Positions 40,188-48,452 are shown, counted from the stretch's first letter. The stretch: 51,603 nt of DNA from Bradyrhizobium sp. AS23.2 (GCF_001908185.1 NZ_LGHM01000165.1:1-51603); one strand, 5' to 3'. Numbers and translations are program-made. The notes: generated from the letters alone by a model not told the origin.

Positions 40188-41132
40188 ATGCTGTCGCGTA
40201 CCGCCGAAAACCTCTACTGGCTCGCCCGCTATGTCGAACGGGCCGAATATCTCGCTCGCACCATCGATGCGACGCTCCGCGTCACCGCGCTGCCCGCCGC
40301 CTATGTCGGCAAGACCAACGAATGGGACTCGGCGCTGCTCACCGCCGGCGTCGCCGCAAGCTTCTATCAGACCTACGAGGAAGCCAACGAGCACAACGTC
40401 GTCGACTACCTCTCGTTCTCCGCGGACAACCCGTCCTCGATCAGGAACTGCATCGAGGCGGCACGGCTGAACTCGCGCTCGGTCCGCACCGCACTGACCA
40501 GCGAGATGTGGGACACCATCAACTCGGCCTGGATCGAGCTCCAGGCGGTGTGGAGCAAGGGCACCTCCACGCGCGAGGATCTCGCAAAATTCCTGCGCTT
40601 CGTGCAGGAGACCTCGCTGCGCTTCGACGGTTCGGCCTACCGGACCATGCTGCGCAACGACGCCTACTGGTTCTCGCGGATGGGCGTTCATCTGGAGCGC
40701 GCCGACAACACCGCGCGCATTCTCGACGTGAAGTACCACGTCCTGCTGCCCGAGGAAGAGCATGTCGGCGGCCCGCTCGACTTCTATCAGTGGAGCTCGA
40801 TCCTGCGCTCGGTCTCGGCGCTGACGGCCTATCACTGGGTCTATCGCGAGACACTGAAACCCTGGCTGATCGCAGATCTCTTGATCCTCAACGACACGCT
40901 GCCGCGCTCGCTGGCGAGCTGCTACGGCAATCTCGTACGCAACCTCGACCAGATCGGCGTCGCCTATGGCCGCCAGGGCCCCGCCCAGCGCCATGCCCGC
41001 GGCATCCGCAACCGGCTCGAACACAGCAATATGAACGACATCTTCCAGCTTGGCGTGCATGAATTCATTCAGGAATTCATCGCGGACAATTCCAGGCTGG
41101 GCGAAATCATCACGAAGCAGTATTTGATCTGA
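40188..41132 (+). CDS. Alpha-E domain protein (COG2307 / DUF403)
   Basis: 314 residues, almost entirely helical. It begins MLSRTAENLYWLARYVERAE, the family's invariant opening. The other conserved blocks are SFSADNPSSIRNCIEAAREN-like (here NPSSIRNCIEAARLN), RNDAYWFSRMGVHLERADNT and AYHWVYRETLKPWLIADLLI. The motif pairs E-x2-R...ER-AD-T suggest a polar active or binding site between helices. The biochemical role is unknown. It almost always accompanies the permuted ATP-grasp protein and here starts four bases after it, so the two are coupled and may form a complex. Confidence 0.93.
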   Translation: MLSRTAENLYWLARYVERAEYLARTIDATLRVTALPAAYVGKTNEWDSALLTAGVAASFYQTYEEANEHNVVDYLSFSADNPSSIRNCIEAARLNSRSVRTALTSEMWDTINSAWIELQAVWSKGTSTREDLAKFLRFVQETSLRFDGSAYRTMLRNDAYWFSRMGVHLERADNTARILDVKYHVLLPEEEHVGGPLDFYQWSSILRSVSALTAYHWVYRETLKPWLIADLLILNDTLPRSLASCYGNLVRNLDQIGVAYGRQGPAQRHARGIRNRLEHSNMNDIFQLGVHEFIQEFIADNSRLGEIITKQYLI

Positions 41133-41160
41133 TGTTCCCCGATTGACGAAACGGGATATC

Positions 41161-41248
41161 GTCATGGCCGGGCTCGTCCCGGCCATCCACGTTCTTGGTT
41201 CCGCTTACAGGGAAGAGCGTGGATGCCCGGGACAAGCCCGGGCATGAC
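41161..41248. repeat. Palindromic repeat, GTCATGGCCGGGC type
   Basis: 88 bp. GTCATGGCCGGGCTCGTCCC and GGCCATCCACG at the left pair with CGTGGATGCCCGGGACAAGC and CCGGGCATGAC at the right. Within each arm CCGGGC-TCGT-CCCGG also folds. It lies within the ATP-grasp/alpha-E/transglutaminase gene run, 28 bases after the alpha-E stop codon. It is a different family from the GTCATTCCGGGG repeats, though the outer GTCAT...ATGAC ends are shared. Confidence 0.85.
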
Positions 41249-41300
41249 GAGTTCCTTCGCGGTAGGCATTCGGGCCTAACCACCAACTGCACGGTCCACC

Positions 41301-42143
41301 ATGCGCCTGCGAATCCAGCACACCACGACCTATCGCTACGAGCCGCCGGCCACCAGCGTGATCCAGATCCTGCGCATGACGCCCTGCAGCCACGACGGGC
41401 AGTACGTGGCAGAATGGCAGATCGACGTCTCGACCGACACCAAGCTCGACACCCATGAGGATGCGTTTGGCAACGTCACCCATGTGCTGTCCTGCGGGCC
41501 CGTCGGCGACATCCAGATCACCGCCGAAGGGCTGATCGAGACCCACGACACCGGCGGGGTGCTGCGCGGCGCCGACGAGCGCTTTCCGGCCGGAATGTTT
41601 TTGCGTTCCACCGACCTCACCTCCGTCAATCCGGCGATGACGGCGGTTGCGCGCCAGCTGCGCGCGGAAGCCGAGAGCGACACGCTCGGCTTTCTGCATT
41701 CGCTGATGACTGAGATCAGCGAGCACATGACGTTCGACGAGGACCCGACCAACAGCGGCACGTCGGCAGCGGAAGCCTTCACGCTCAAGCGCGGCGTCTG
41801 CCAGGACTATGCGCACATCTTCATTGCCTGTGCCCGCGCCGGCGGCGTGCCGGCGCGCTTCGTCTCCGGCCACTTTTTGCGCTCGGACGGCGCGGTGCAT
41901 CAGGACGCTGGCCACGCCTGGGCGGAAGCCTACGTGCCCGATCTCGGGTGGGTCGGCTTCGATCCCGCCAACAGCATCTGCACCACCGACGCCCATGTCC
42001 GCGTCGCGATCGGGCTCGACTATCTCGGCGCCGCCCCGGTGCGCGGCACCCGCTATGGCGGCGGTGCGGAGACGCTGGCCGTCGCAGTCAAGGTCGAGCA
42101 GGCCGGCCGCGGCGGGCAATGGCAGTCGCAGCGGCAGAGCTAG
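41301..42143 (+). CDS. Transglutaminase-like protein (Bact_transglu_N + core)
   Basis: 280 residues. The N-terminal beta domain (about 1-95) begins MRLRIQHTTTYRYEPPATSV, typical of Bact_transglu_N. The catalytic core follows with Cys167 in KRGVCQDYAHIFIACARA, His205 in DAGHAWAEAYVPDLG and Asp221 in WVGFDPANS. All three triad residues are present, so this is probably an active thiol enzyme, either a protease or an amide-bond-forming or -breaking enzyme. No signal peptide is seen. It is the third member of the ATP-grasp/alpha-E/Anbu neighbourhood and is separated from the alpha-E gene by a palindromic repeat. Confidence 0.93.
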   Translation: MRLRIQHTTTYRYEPPATSVIQILRMTPCSHDGQYVAEWQIDVSTDTKLDTHEDAFGNVTHVLSCGPVGDIQITAEGLIETHDTGGVLRGADERFPAGMFLRSTDLTSVNPAMTAVARQLRAEAESDTLGFLHSLMTEISEHMTFDEDPTNSGTSAAEAFTLKRGVCQDYAHIFIACARAGGVPARFVSGHFLRSDGAVHQDAGHAWAEAYVPDLGWVGFDPANSICTTDAHVRVAIGLDYLGAAPVRGTRYGGGAETLAVAVKVEQAGRGGQWQSQRQS

Positions 42144-42229
42144 GCGCAGCCGCATTCGCGAGGCGCTGCCGGCCGAATGCATGAGGCGTGCTATAGTCGC
42201 GGAGTCAGATCAGACACGCGAGGTACCTC

Positions 42230-42637
42230 ATGTCGACTGTAAAGCTGCTTTCGGACGATGAGCTCTCCGGCGAGGCGCGCGCCGTTTTCGACGATATCCG
42301 CAAGGTCCGGCAGTCGGATTTCGTCAACAATTTCTGGCGCGCGCTGGCGCATGATCCGAAGACGCTGCGGCGGACCTGGGAGAGCGTCAAGGAGGTGATG
42401 GCTCCAGGGGCGCTCGATCCCAAGATCAAGGAAATGCTCTATGTCGCGGTTTCGGTCGCGCATGGCTGCAGCTACTGCATCCATTCGCACACCGCCAGCG
42501 CACGGGCCAAGGGCATGACCGAGGCCGAATATGGCGAGATGCTCGCCATCGTCGGCATGGCCGCGGAGACGAACCGGTTGGTCACAGCGCTCGGCGTGCC
42601 CGTTGACGAGGCGTTTCTCGTCGATGCCGCTGAATGA
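42230..42637 (+). CDS. Carboxymuconolactone decarboxylase / AhpD-like family protein
   Basis: 135 residues, helical. The AhpD-type redox motif is CSYCIHSHTASARAKGM (CxxC followed by His), after DPKIKEMLYVAVSVAHG. This points to a peroxidase-linked thiol activity rather than true lactone decarboxylation. The start has an AGGTACCTC site upstream. It lies between the transglutaminase-like and Anbu genes, in the same direction, 86 bases after the former. It is not a usual member of that neighbourhood as I know it, so it may be an insertion or a local partner. Confidence 0.9.
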   Translation: MSTVKLLSDDELSGEARAVFDDIRKVRQSDFVNNFWRALAHDPKTLRRTWESVKEVMAPGALDPKIKEMLYVAVSVAHGCSYCIHSHTASARAKGMTEAEYGEMLAIVGMAAETNRLVTALGVPVDEAFLVDAAE

Positions 42638-42679
42638 GGTCGGCAATCGCAGCAGCAGGCGCAACGGCAGAGCGAACCT

Positions 42680-42803
42680 GTCATTCCGGGGCGCGCGTAG
42701 CGCGAACTATGATGCGCAATTGCGCATCTGAGAATCCATCGGGCCACAGAGTTACTGGATCAATGGATTCCGGGCTCGCGACGTTGTCGCGCCCCGGAAT
42801 GAC
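42680..42803. repeat. GTCATTCCGGGG-type palindromic repeat (copy 6)
   Basis: 124 bp between the AhpD-like and Anbu genes. The left half is the long form (GCGCGCGTAGCGCGAACTAT, then GATGCGCAATTGCGCATC, then TGAGAATCCAT). The right half is the short form ending GTCGCGCCCCGGAATGAC. The remaining 90 bases to the Anbu start show no further structure. Confidence 0.88.
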
Positions 42804-42893
42804 GACCTCATCCTGCCGCCCCCGGGAATCGGGGGTTGGAGCGGCCCCTGAAATTGGCTAGTAATTCCGCGCAAACGCGTTCGGGGACTGGAC

Positions 42894-43652
42894 ATGACCT
42901 ATTGTTGCGGAATCCTGGTTCGGGACGGTCTGGTGATGATCGCCGACACCCGCACCAATGCCGGCCTCGACAACGTCTCGACCTTCCGCAAGCTCCACAT
43001 CTTCTCCAAGCCCGGCGAGCGCATCATGGCGATCGCCAGCGCCGGCAACCTCGCCATCAGCCAATCCGTGCTCTCCACCCTGACCGAGGGACTGGAAGAT
43101 CCGACGACCGGCGAGGTCGAGACGCTGATGAACGCGCCGACCATGTTCCAGGCCGCCCAGCGCATCGGCCGAGCGATCCGCGCGGTTCACGCCACCGAAG
43201 GCCCGGCGCTGAAATCCGAGGACGTGTCCTTCGACGTCTCCTTCCTGTTCGGCGGCCAGATCAAGGGTGCGCGCATGCGCCTGTTCATGGTCTACTCCGC
43301 CGGCAATTTCATCGAGTGCACCACCGACACGCCCTACCTGCAGATCGGCGAGCACAAATACGGCAAGCCGGTGCTCGACCGCGCCATGCATTACGACGTC
43401 GAGCTTTACGAGGCGCTCAAGACCGGCCTGATCTCGATGGACTCGACCATGCGTTCCAATCTCGGCGTCGGCCTTCCGATCGACGTGCTGGTGGTGCGCA
43501 CCGATGCCTGCGATGCCGATCTCAACCATCGCATCGAAGCCGGCGAGCCCTATTTCCACGACCTGCGCTCGCGCTGGTCGGCGGCCTTGCGCGCGGCACA
43601 CCAGAACATTCCGCGGCCGCCCTACAAGAACGAAAAAGAATCCAAAACCTGA
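42894..43652 (+). CDS. Anbu, proteasome-like peptidase (COG3484)
   Basis: 252 residues, the usual length. It is an Ntn-hydrolase fold related to the proteasome beta subunit and HslV. It opens MTYCCGILVRDGLVMIADTR. After Met removal Thr2 would be the N-terminal nucleophile. The conserved Asp and Arg of the fold appear in ADTRTNAGLDNVSTFRKLHI, and the Lys-like position (Lys in FRKLH) is kept. Later blocks are SDVSFLFGGQ-like (here FDVSFLFGGQ) and MDSTMRSNLGVGLPIDVL. Anbu assembles into open rings or helices, and its substrate is unknown. It closes the run of ATP-grasp, alpha-E and transglutaminase genes, with which it is typically linked. Confidence 0.93.
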   Translation: MTYCCGILVRDGLVMIADTRTNAGLDNVSTFRKLHIFSKPGERIMAIASAGNLAISQSVLSTLTEGLEDPTTGEVETLMNAPTMFQAAQRIGRAIRAVHATEGPALKSEDVSFDVSFLFGGQIKGARMRLFMVYSAGNFIECTTDTPYLQIGEHKYGKPVLDRAMHYDVELYEALKTGLISMDSTMRSNLGVGLPIDVLVVRTDACDADLNHRIEAGEPYFHDLRSRWSAALRAAHQNIPRPPYKNEKESKT

Positions 43653-43676
43653 CACTAAGAGAAAAGGCAGGAAACG

Positions 43677-44435
43677 ATGAGTGAAGCGAAAAAAATCGCA
43701 GTGGTGACGGGCGCCGGCACCGGTGTCGGGCGCGCGGCATCGCTGGCGCTGATGAACACCGGCTTCACCGTGGTGCTCGCTGGCCGGCGGCTCGACATGC
43801 TCGAGGAGACGGCAAAGCTCGGCCCCGCCGGAAAGAGCCTCTGCGTCTCCGCCGACATGACCGATCCGGCCTTGATCGCCGCGCTGTTCGCCAAGGTCGC
43901 ACAGACCTACGGCCGGCTCGACGTGCTCTTCAACAATGCCGGCATGGGCGCGCCTGCCGTGAACTTCGAGGACCTCAGCCTCGAACAGTGGCAGGCGGTG
44001 GTGAACACCAACCTCACCGGCCCGTTCCTGTGCACCCAGCATGCCTTCCGCATCATGAAGGACCAGACCCCGCGCGGCGGTCGCATCATCAACAACGGCT
44101 CGATCTCGGCGCATGCGCCGCGGCCGTTCTCGGCGGCCTACACCTCGACCAAGCACGCCATCACGGGCCTGACCAAGGCGAGCAATCTCGACGGCCGCAT
44201 GTACGACATCGCGGTCGGCCAGGTCGACATCGGCAATGCGGCGACGCCCATGACCGACCGCATGGTCAACGGCCCCGGCGTGCTGCAGCCCGACGGCACG
44301 ACCAAGCACGAACCGCGCATGGACGCCAAGGCGGTCGGCGATGCCGTCGCCTACATGGCCGGCCTGCCGCTCGACGCCAACGTGCTGTTCATGACGGTCA
44401 TGGCGAGCAAGATGCCGTTCGTCGGACGGGGCTAA
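43677..44435 (+). CDS. SDR family oxidoreductase
   Basis: 252 residues, a classical short-chain dehydrogenase. The cofactor loop is VVTGAGTGVGRAASLAL (TGxxxGxG), with AGRRLDM after strand 2 suggesting NADP preference. NNAGMGAP follows near residue 85. The catalytic tetrad is Asn near 113, Ser in NNGSISAHAP, then Tyr and Lys in YTSTKHAITGLTK. The substrate is unknown. It starts 24 bases after the Anbu stop codon on the same strand with AGGCAGGA upstream, so it is likely cotranscribed with it. I do not know it as a standard Anbu partner. Confidence 0.92.
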   Translation: MSEAKKIAVVTGAGTGVGRAASLALMNTGFTVVLAGRRLDMLEETAKLGPAGKSLCVSADMTDPALIAALFAKVAQTYGRLDVLFNNAGMGAPAVNFEDLSLEQWQAVVNTNLTGPFLCTQHAFRIMKDQTPRGGRIINNGSISAHAPRPFSAAYTSTKHAITGLTKASNLDGRMYDIAVGQVDIGNAATPMTDRMVNGPGVLQPDGTTKHEPRMDAKAVGDAVAYMAGLPLDANVLFMTVMASKMPFVGRG

Positions 44436-44446
44436 AGGTCTTTCCA

Positions 44447-44472
44447 CCCTCTCCTCGTTTGCGGGGAGAGGG
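44447..44472 (+). terminator. GC-rich hairpin after the SDR gene
   Basis: CCCTCTCC and GGAGAGGG pair around TCGTTTGCGG, starting 11 bases after the SDR stop codon. TCTGACTC rather than a T-run follows, so it is a repeat-type 3' hairpin that may end or protect the Anbu-SDR transcript. Confidence 0.5.
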
Positions 44473-44584
44473 TCTGACTCAAAAAGTGAAAAACAACCCC
44501 ATGCACAGTAGGCGTCAAGGGGATTCTGGCTGTTGCCGACAAGCGGGGTGAGACGGAGTAAATCCGCGCGCTACCTCCACAATC

Positions 44585-44757
44585 GTCATTGCGAGCGCAG
44601 CGAAGCAATTAGGGTCGTCGGTCTCGTGCCCCGGACGCAGCGCGGCATGAAATGACGCGCTGCTGAGCCGGGGCCCATCTCTCGGCACGTCTCCTCGCGG
44701 CAACCTGGGTCCCGGCTCAGCGGCGCATCGTTACACGCTGCGCTGCGCCCGGAACAC
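44585..44757. repeat. Composite of partial palindromic repeats
   Basis: The 331-bp gap between the SDR and MFS genes holds repeat debris and no gene. At 44585 a half-copy of the GTCATTGCGAGCGCAGCGAA family ends after GCAATTAGGG without its right arm. From about 44625 a second element opens with CTCGTGCCCCGGACGCAGCG and closes with CGCTGCGCCCGGAACACGAG at 44757. It contains GAGCCGGGGCCC and GGGTCCCGGCTC as inner arms. Confidence 0.7.
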
Positions 44758-44766
44758 GAGACCTCG

Positions 44767-46044
44767 TTACTCCAGCCTCTCCACCTGGCGCAGGCTCGGG
44801 AACAGCTTCATCCACAGCAGCGCCACTGCGACCGTGCACACGCCGCCGAGCACGGCGGCCGGCATCGCGCCGAACAGCGCGGCTGTGAGCCCGCTCTCGA
44901 ACTGACCGAGCTGGTTGGAGGCATTGATGAACAGGAAGTTCACCGCACCGACACGGCCGCGCATCTCGTCTGGCGTGGCGAGTTGCACCAGCGAGAAGCG
45001 GATCACGACGCTGATCGTGTCGGCCGCGCCGAGAACGGCGAGCGAGAGCACCGACAGCCACATCCAGGACGACAGCGCGAACACGATCGTTGCGACACCG
45101 AACACGATCACGGCCTGGAACATGCGCAGGCCGACATGCCGCGAAATGGCGTGGCGCGCCAGCACCATGGTCATCAACAATGCGCCGACCGCAGGCGCGG
45201 CGCGCAGCACGCCGAGCCCGACCGGACCGGTCTGGAGGATGTCGCGGGCATAGATCGGCAGCAGCGCGGTGACGCCGCCGAACAGCACGGCGAACAGATC
45301 GAGCGAGATGGTGCCGAGGATCGCCGGACTTTCGCGGATGAAGCGGAAGCCGGCAAAGATATTGTCCGAACTCGTCCCCTCCTTGGCTACGGCCTGCGGA
45401 CGCGGCCGGATAAAGCCGGTCAGGATCATCCCGAGAATCCAGAACAGTACCATCACGGCGTAGGCAAGATGCGGCGCGATCGCATAGGCAAAACCGCCGA
45501 GCGCCGGCCCCGTGATGGTCGCGACCTGCGCCGCGCCGCTGGACACGGCCGTGGCGCGCTGCAGCGAACCCTGCGGCGCGACCAGCGGCAGCAGCGCCGC
45601 AGTGGTCGGGCTCTCGAAGGCGCCGGCAATGCCGAGCACGAAGGTCGCGACGAAAATCTGTACCTCGCCGACCGCGCCAAGATAGGTGATGATTGCGAGA
45701 TAGAGCGCGGTCGTCGCTTCCACGAGCTGGCAGAGCTGAACCACGCGTTTGCGCTCGTAACGGTCGGCGGCGTGGCCGGCGACGAACACGAGCAGCGCGG
45801 TGGGCAGGAACTGCACGAGCCCGACCATGCCGAGGTCGAAGGCTGAACCGGTGAGATCGTAAATCTGCCAGCCGATCGCGACCGCCGCGATCTGGCTGGA
45901 AAAGCGCGACAGGCTGCGCGAGAGCAGGAAAAACAGGAAAGCGCGGTGAGTGAGGAGTTCGCGGGCGCTCACCGGCGGGCTCGCCCGTAGCGGCTGCGCT
46001 TCGCTTGGCTCCTGGCTTGGCTTTTGGCTCACCTCTTGGACCAT
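44767..46044 (-). CDS. MFS exporter, EntS-like (MFS_3)
   Basis: 425 residues from ATG 46044. The frame extends 99 bases further upstream without family features. A polar N-terminus rich in Gln, Glu and Ser is followed by about twelve spans. The first block HRAFLFFLLSRSLSRFSSQI and the loop GHAADRYERKRVVQLCQLVE (the MFS loop 2-3 motif) match the MFS_3/enterobactin-exporter EntS group. The same group includes exporters of siderophores and other small metabolites. No siderophore genes are nearby, so the cargo is unknown. It is divergent from the nucleoside transporter gene. Confidence 0.88.
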   Translation of the reverse strand: MVQEVSQKPSQEPSEAQPLRASPPVSARELLTHRAFLFFLLSRSLSRFSSQIAAVAIGWQIYDLTGSAFDLGMVGLVQFLPTALLVFVAGHAADRYERKRVVQLCQLVEATTALYLAIITYLGAVGEVQIFVATFVLGIAGAFESPTTAALLPLVAPQGSLQRATAVSSGAAQVATITGPALGGFAYAIAPHLAYAVMVLFWILGMILTGFIRPRPQAVAKEGTSSDNIFAGFRFIRESPAILGTISLDLFAVLFGGVTALLPIYARDILQTGPVGLGVLRAAPAVGALLMTMVLARHAISRHVGLRMFQAVIVFGVATIVFALSSWMWLSVLSLAVLGAADTISVVIRFSLVQLATPDEMRGRVGAVNFLFINASNQLGQFESGLTAALFGAMPAAVLGGVCTVAVALLWMKLFPSLRQVERLE

Positions 46045-46177
46045 CCGCGCCTGATATTGACGGTGCCCCGCGTGGCTGACGCGGACCGGCTTGTCAACAG
46101 CGGCGGCTCCGGTGATCTCCAAGGCATTGCGTTTGCAACGCACGCGCGGCCATAATCATTGGGGGTTTGGGGACATC

Positions 46178-47446
46178 ATGCTGCGGCTGCAATCGTCACT
46201 CGGCATTTTCGCATTGCTGCTACTCGCCTTCGCGTTGGCAGAGAACCGCCGCGCCGTATCGCTGCGCCAGGCGGCGATCGGCCTCGTCGTGACCTTCGCC
46301 ACCGCGATTGTCCTTTTAAAGCTGCCCGTCGTCGCGCAAGCCTTCGGCGCCATCAATGATGCGGTCGGTGCGATCTCGGCGGCTTCGCGCGCCGGCTCCT
46401 CCTTCGTGTTCGGCTATGTCGGCGGCGGTACCCTGCCCTTCGACGTGAAGGTGCCCGGCGCCGATTTCATCCTGGCGTTCCAGGCGCTGCCGATCGTGCT
46501 GGTGATGAGCGTGCTGACGACGCTGCTGTTCTATTGGCGCGTGCTGCCGCCGGTCGTGCGCGGGATGGCCTGGCTGCTGGAGCGGACGCTGGGCGTCGGC
46601 GGCGCGGTCGGTCTCTCGACCGCCGCCAACATCTTCCTCGGCATGGTCGAGGCGCCACTGTTCGTGCGGCCGTATCTCGCACAGATGACACGGAGCGAAC
46701 TGTTCCTGGTGATGACCGGCGGCATGGCCGGCATCGCCGGCACGGTGCTGGTGCTCTATGCGACGCTGCTGGCGCCACTCATTCCGGATGCCGCCGCGCA
46801 TTTCGTCATTGCCTCCGTGCTGGGCGCGCCGGCCGCGATCCTCGTCAGCCTCATCATGGTGCCCGAGACATCCGACAAGCGCACCGGCGGCGCGCTGGAG
46901 GACCCGGAGATGAGCGTCTCCGGCACGATGGACGCCATTGTGAAAGGCACCACCGCAGGCCTCGAGCTGCTGCTCAACATCGTCGCGATGCTGCTGGTGC
47001 TGGTGGCGCTGGTCTATCTCGTCAACGCCATGCTCGGCTTACTGCCTGATATCGGCGGCGCCGCGATCTCGTTGCAGCGCCTGCTTGGGTTCGTGATGGC
47101 GCCGGTGTGTTGGCTGATGGGGTTGCCCTGGGATCAGGCCGTGACCGCCGGCAGCCTGATGGGCACCAAGACCGTGCTCAACGAACTGATCGCCTATGTC
47201 GACCTCTCAAAGCTGCCGCCCGACGCGCTCGATCCGCGCTCGCGCCTGATCATGCTCTACGCGATGTGCGGTTTCGCCAATTTCGCCAGCCTCGGCATCA
47301 TGATCGGCGGCCTCGGCGTCATGGCCCCTGAACGGCGCGAGGAGATCAACGCGCTCGGGCTGAAGTCGATCGTGTCGGGGACACTGACGACGTGCTTGAT
47401 GGGAGCGATCGTGGGGGGTGCTGGCGTAAGAGCGGCGCACTCGTAG
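46178..47446 (+). CDS. Concentrative nucleoside transporter (CNT/NupC family)
   Basis: 422 residues from ATG 46178 (MLRLQSSLGIFALLLLAFAL). The frame continues 87 bases upstream, but the hydrophobic N-terminus typical of the family starts here. It has the CNT layout: three N-terminal spans, then the transport core with PLPFDVKV-like (here GTLPFDVKVPG), ANIFLGMVEAPLFVRPYL (E in the nucleoside site), MTGGMAGIAGTVL and GTKTVLNELIAYVDLS, matching the family G-x-K-x3-N-E-x3-Y signature. It imports nucleosides with protons or sodium across the inner membrane. Its stop codon TAG lies inside the palindromic repeat that follows. Confidence 0.93.
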   Translation: MLRLQSSLGIFALLLLAFALAENRRAVSLRQAAIGLVVTFATAIVLLKLPVVAQAFGAINDAVGAISAASRAGSSFVFGYVGGGTLPFDVKVPGADFILAFQALPIVLVMSVLTTLLFYWRVLPPVVRGMAWLLERTLGVGGAVGLSTAANIFLGMVEAPLFVRPYLAQMTRSELFLVMTGGMAGIAGTVLVLYATLLAPLIPDAAAHFVIASVLGAPAAILVSLIMVPETSDKRTGGALEDPEMSVSGTMDAIVKGTTAGLELLLNIVAMLLVLVALVYLVNAMLGLLPDIGGAAISLQRLLGFVMAPVCWLMGLPWDQAVTAGSLMGTKTVLNELIAYVDLSKLPPDALDPRSRLIMLYAMCGFANFASLGIMIGGLGVMAPERREEINALGLKSIVSGTLTTCLMGAIVGGAGVRAAHS

Positions 47447-47529
47447 CCCGGATGGAGCGCAGCGCAATCCGGGACAGCGTTTCCGTCGCGCCCGGGTGCC
47501 CCAGATTTCGCTGCGCTCCATCGGGGCTG
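47443..47529. repeat. Palindromic repeat, GTAGCCCGGATGGAGCGCAG type
   Basis: 87 bp. GTAGCCCGGATGGAGCGCAG and CGCAATCCGGGA at the left pair with CCCAGATTTCGCTGCG and CTCCATCGGGGC at the right. The repeat's TAG serves as stop codon of the nucleoside transporter gene. It is one of three repeats that together fill the 333-bp gap to the cupin gene. Confidence 0.75.
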
Positions 47530-47547
47530 CGAACGAACTCTCCACCC

Positions 47548-47663
47548 GTCATTCCGGGGCGCCGCAAAGTGGCGAACCATGATGCGCAATTGCGCATCTG
47601 AGAATCCACTTGTATTGCCGCCCGATGGATTCCGGGCTCGCGCTACGCGCGCCCCGGAATGAC
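47548..47663. repeat. GTCATTCCGGGG-type palindromic repeat (copy 7)
   Basis: 116 bp. The left half is the long form with GATGCGCAATTGCGCATC and TGAGAATCCA. The right half is the short form ending GCTACGCGCGCCCCGGAATG-AC. It lies between two repeats of other families, a stack of three palindromes. Confidence 0.88.
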
Positions 47664-47683
47664 GGCGGAGAGATGGGAGAACC

Positions 47684-47768
47684 GTCATTGCGAGCGAAGC
47701 GAAGCAATCCAGAAATGCATCCGAGGAAACAGTCTGGATTGCTTCGTCGCTTCGCTTCTCGCAATGAC
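47684..47768. repeat. Palindromic repeat, GTCATTGCGAGCGAAGCGAA type
   Basis: 85 bp. GTCATTGCGAGCGAAGCGAA and GCAATCCAGA at the left pair with TCTGGATTGC and TTCGTCGCTTCGCTTCTCGC-AATGAC at the right. It is the cleanest copy of the family also found at 2291-2410. Confidence 0.85.
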
Positions 47769-47779
47769 GAGGAGAGCGC

Positions 47780-48319
47780 CTACGCCTTCAGTTCCACCGT
47801 CTTGAACTCCGCTGGCAGGATCACCTCCAGCAGCTCCACGTCATCAGAATAATCCAAAATCATGTGCTTGATCTTCGGCGGCTGGGTCCAGGCGCTGCCT
47901 TCCTTCATCAAGGTCTCGCCCTGCCCGTCCATGTAGGTCTTCACCCAGCCCTTGAGCACGTAGACCATCTGGAATTCGACGTCGTGGAAGTGCAGCTTCG
48001 ACACCTCGGTCGGATCGCAGGGCCCTTGCAGGCGGATCACATGTGCTTGCGCGAGGCCGTGGGTGGCGTCGGCAATGCCGAGGTCCCGGTATTTCGCGTA
48101 GGCGCGCAGGCCGTCGGCTTTGAAATCCTCTTCGCGATGATGGCTGACGGCAATGCGCTGCTTGGGCCGTGCGGGCTTCTTGACGGATGACTTTGCAGTT
48201 GTCGTGCGCGCCTTCGCCTTCACCGCTTTGCGCGCCGAAGATCGCGCCGCGGACTTGGCTCCGCTCCGCTTTTTCACCGCGGTTTGCGCTGCGCTGCGCG
48301 ATTTCGCTTTCTTGGCCAT
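47780..48319 (-). CDS. Cupin-domain protein with histone-H1-like N-terminal tail
   Basis: 179 residues. Residues 1-53 are a Lys/Ala/Arg/Ser tail with the AAK/KPA repeats of histone H1 and of bacterial H1-like proteins (AKKAKSRSAAQ, KSAARSSARKAVKAKARTT, SSVKKPARPK). Residues from about 55 form a single cupin: KLHFHDVEFQMVYVLKGWVK contains the HxH...E metal motif, followed by GEGSAW-like (EGSAWTQPP) and IKHMILDYSDDVELLEVILP. The tail should bind DNA or other polyanions. The cupin may bind a metal or small ligand. Homologues that I recall usually consist of the cupin alone, so the fusion is notable. The function is unknown. Confidence 0.82.
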   Translation of the reverse strand: MAKKAKSRSAAQTAVKKRSGAKSAARSSARKAVKAKARTTTAKSSVKKPARPKQRIAVSHHREEDFKADGLRAYAKYRDLGIADATHGLAQAHVIRLQGPCDPTEVSKLHFHDVEFQMVYVLKGWVKTYMDGQGETLMKEGSAWTQPPKIKHMILDYSDDVELLEVILPAEFKTVELKA

Positions 48320-48367
48320 GGCTGCCTCCCCTGTTGTTATCGGGAGAGGCTAGCACAAAATGCGACG

Positions 48368-48452
48368 CGTAGGATGGGTAGAGCCCTTGCGAAACCCATC
48401 ATCTCCCTGCTTTCGAAGGCGATGGGTTTCGCTTCGCTCTACCCATCCTACG
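48368..48452. repeat. Palindromic repeat, CGTAGGATGGGTAGAG type
   Basis: 85 bp. CGTAGGATGGGTAGAG pairs with CTCTACCCATCCTACG, and inside, GCGAAACCCATC pairs with GATGGGTTTCGC. It lies between the cupin and usg genes and is related in design to the repeat at 32501-32594. Confidence 0.85.

Noticed and set aside
42858..44447. 529-residue minus-strand frame across Anbu and SDR
   Set aside because: His/Arg/Gly-rich shadow of two well-identified plus-strand genes.
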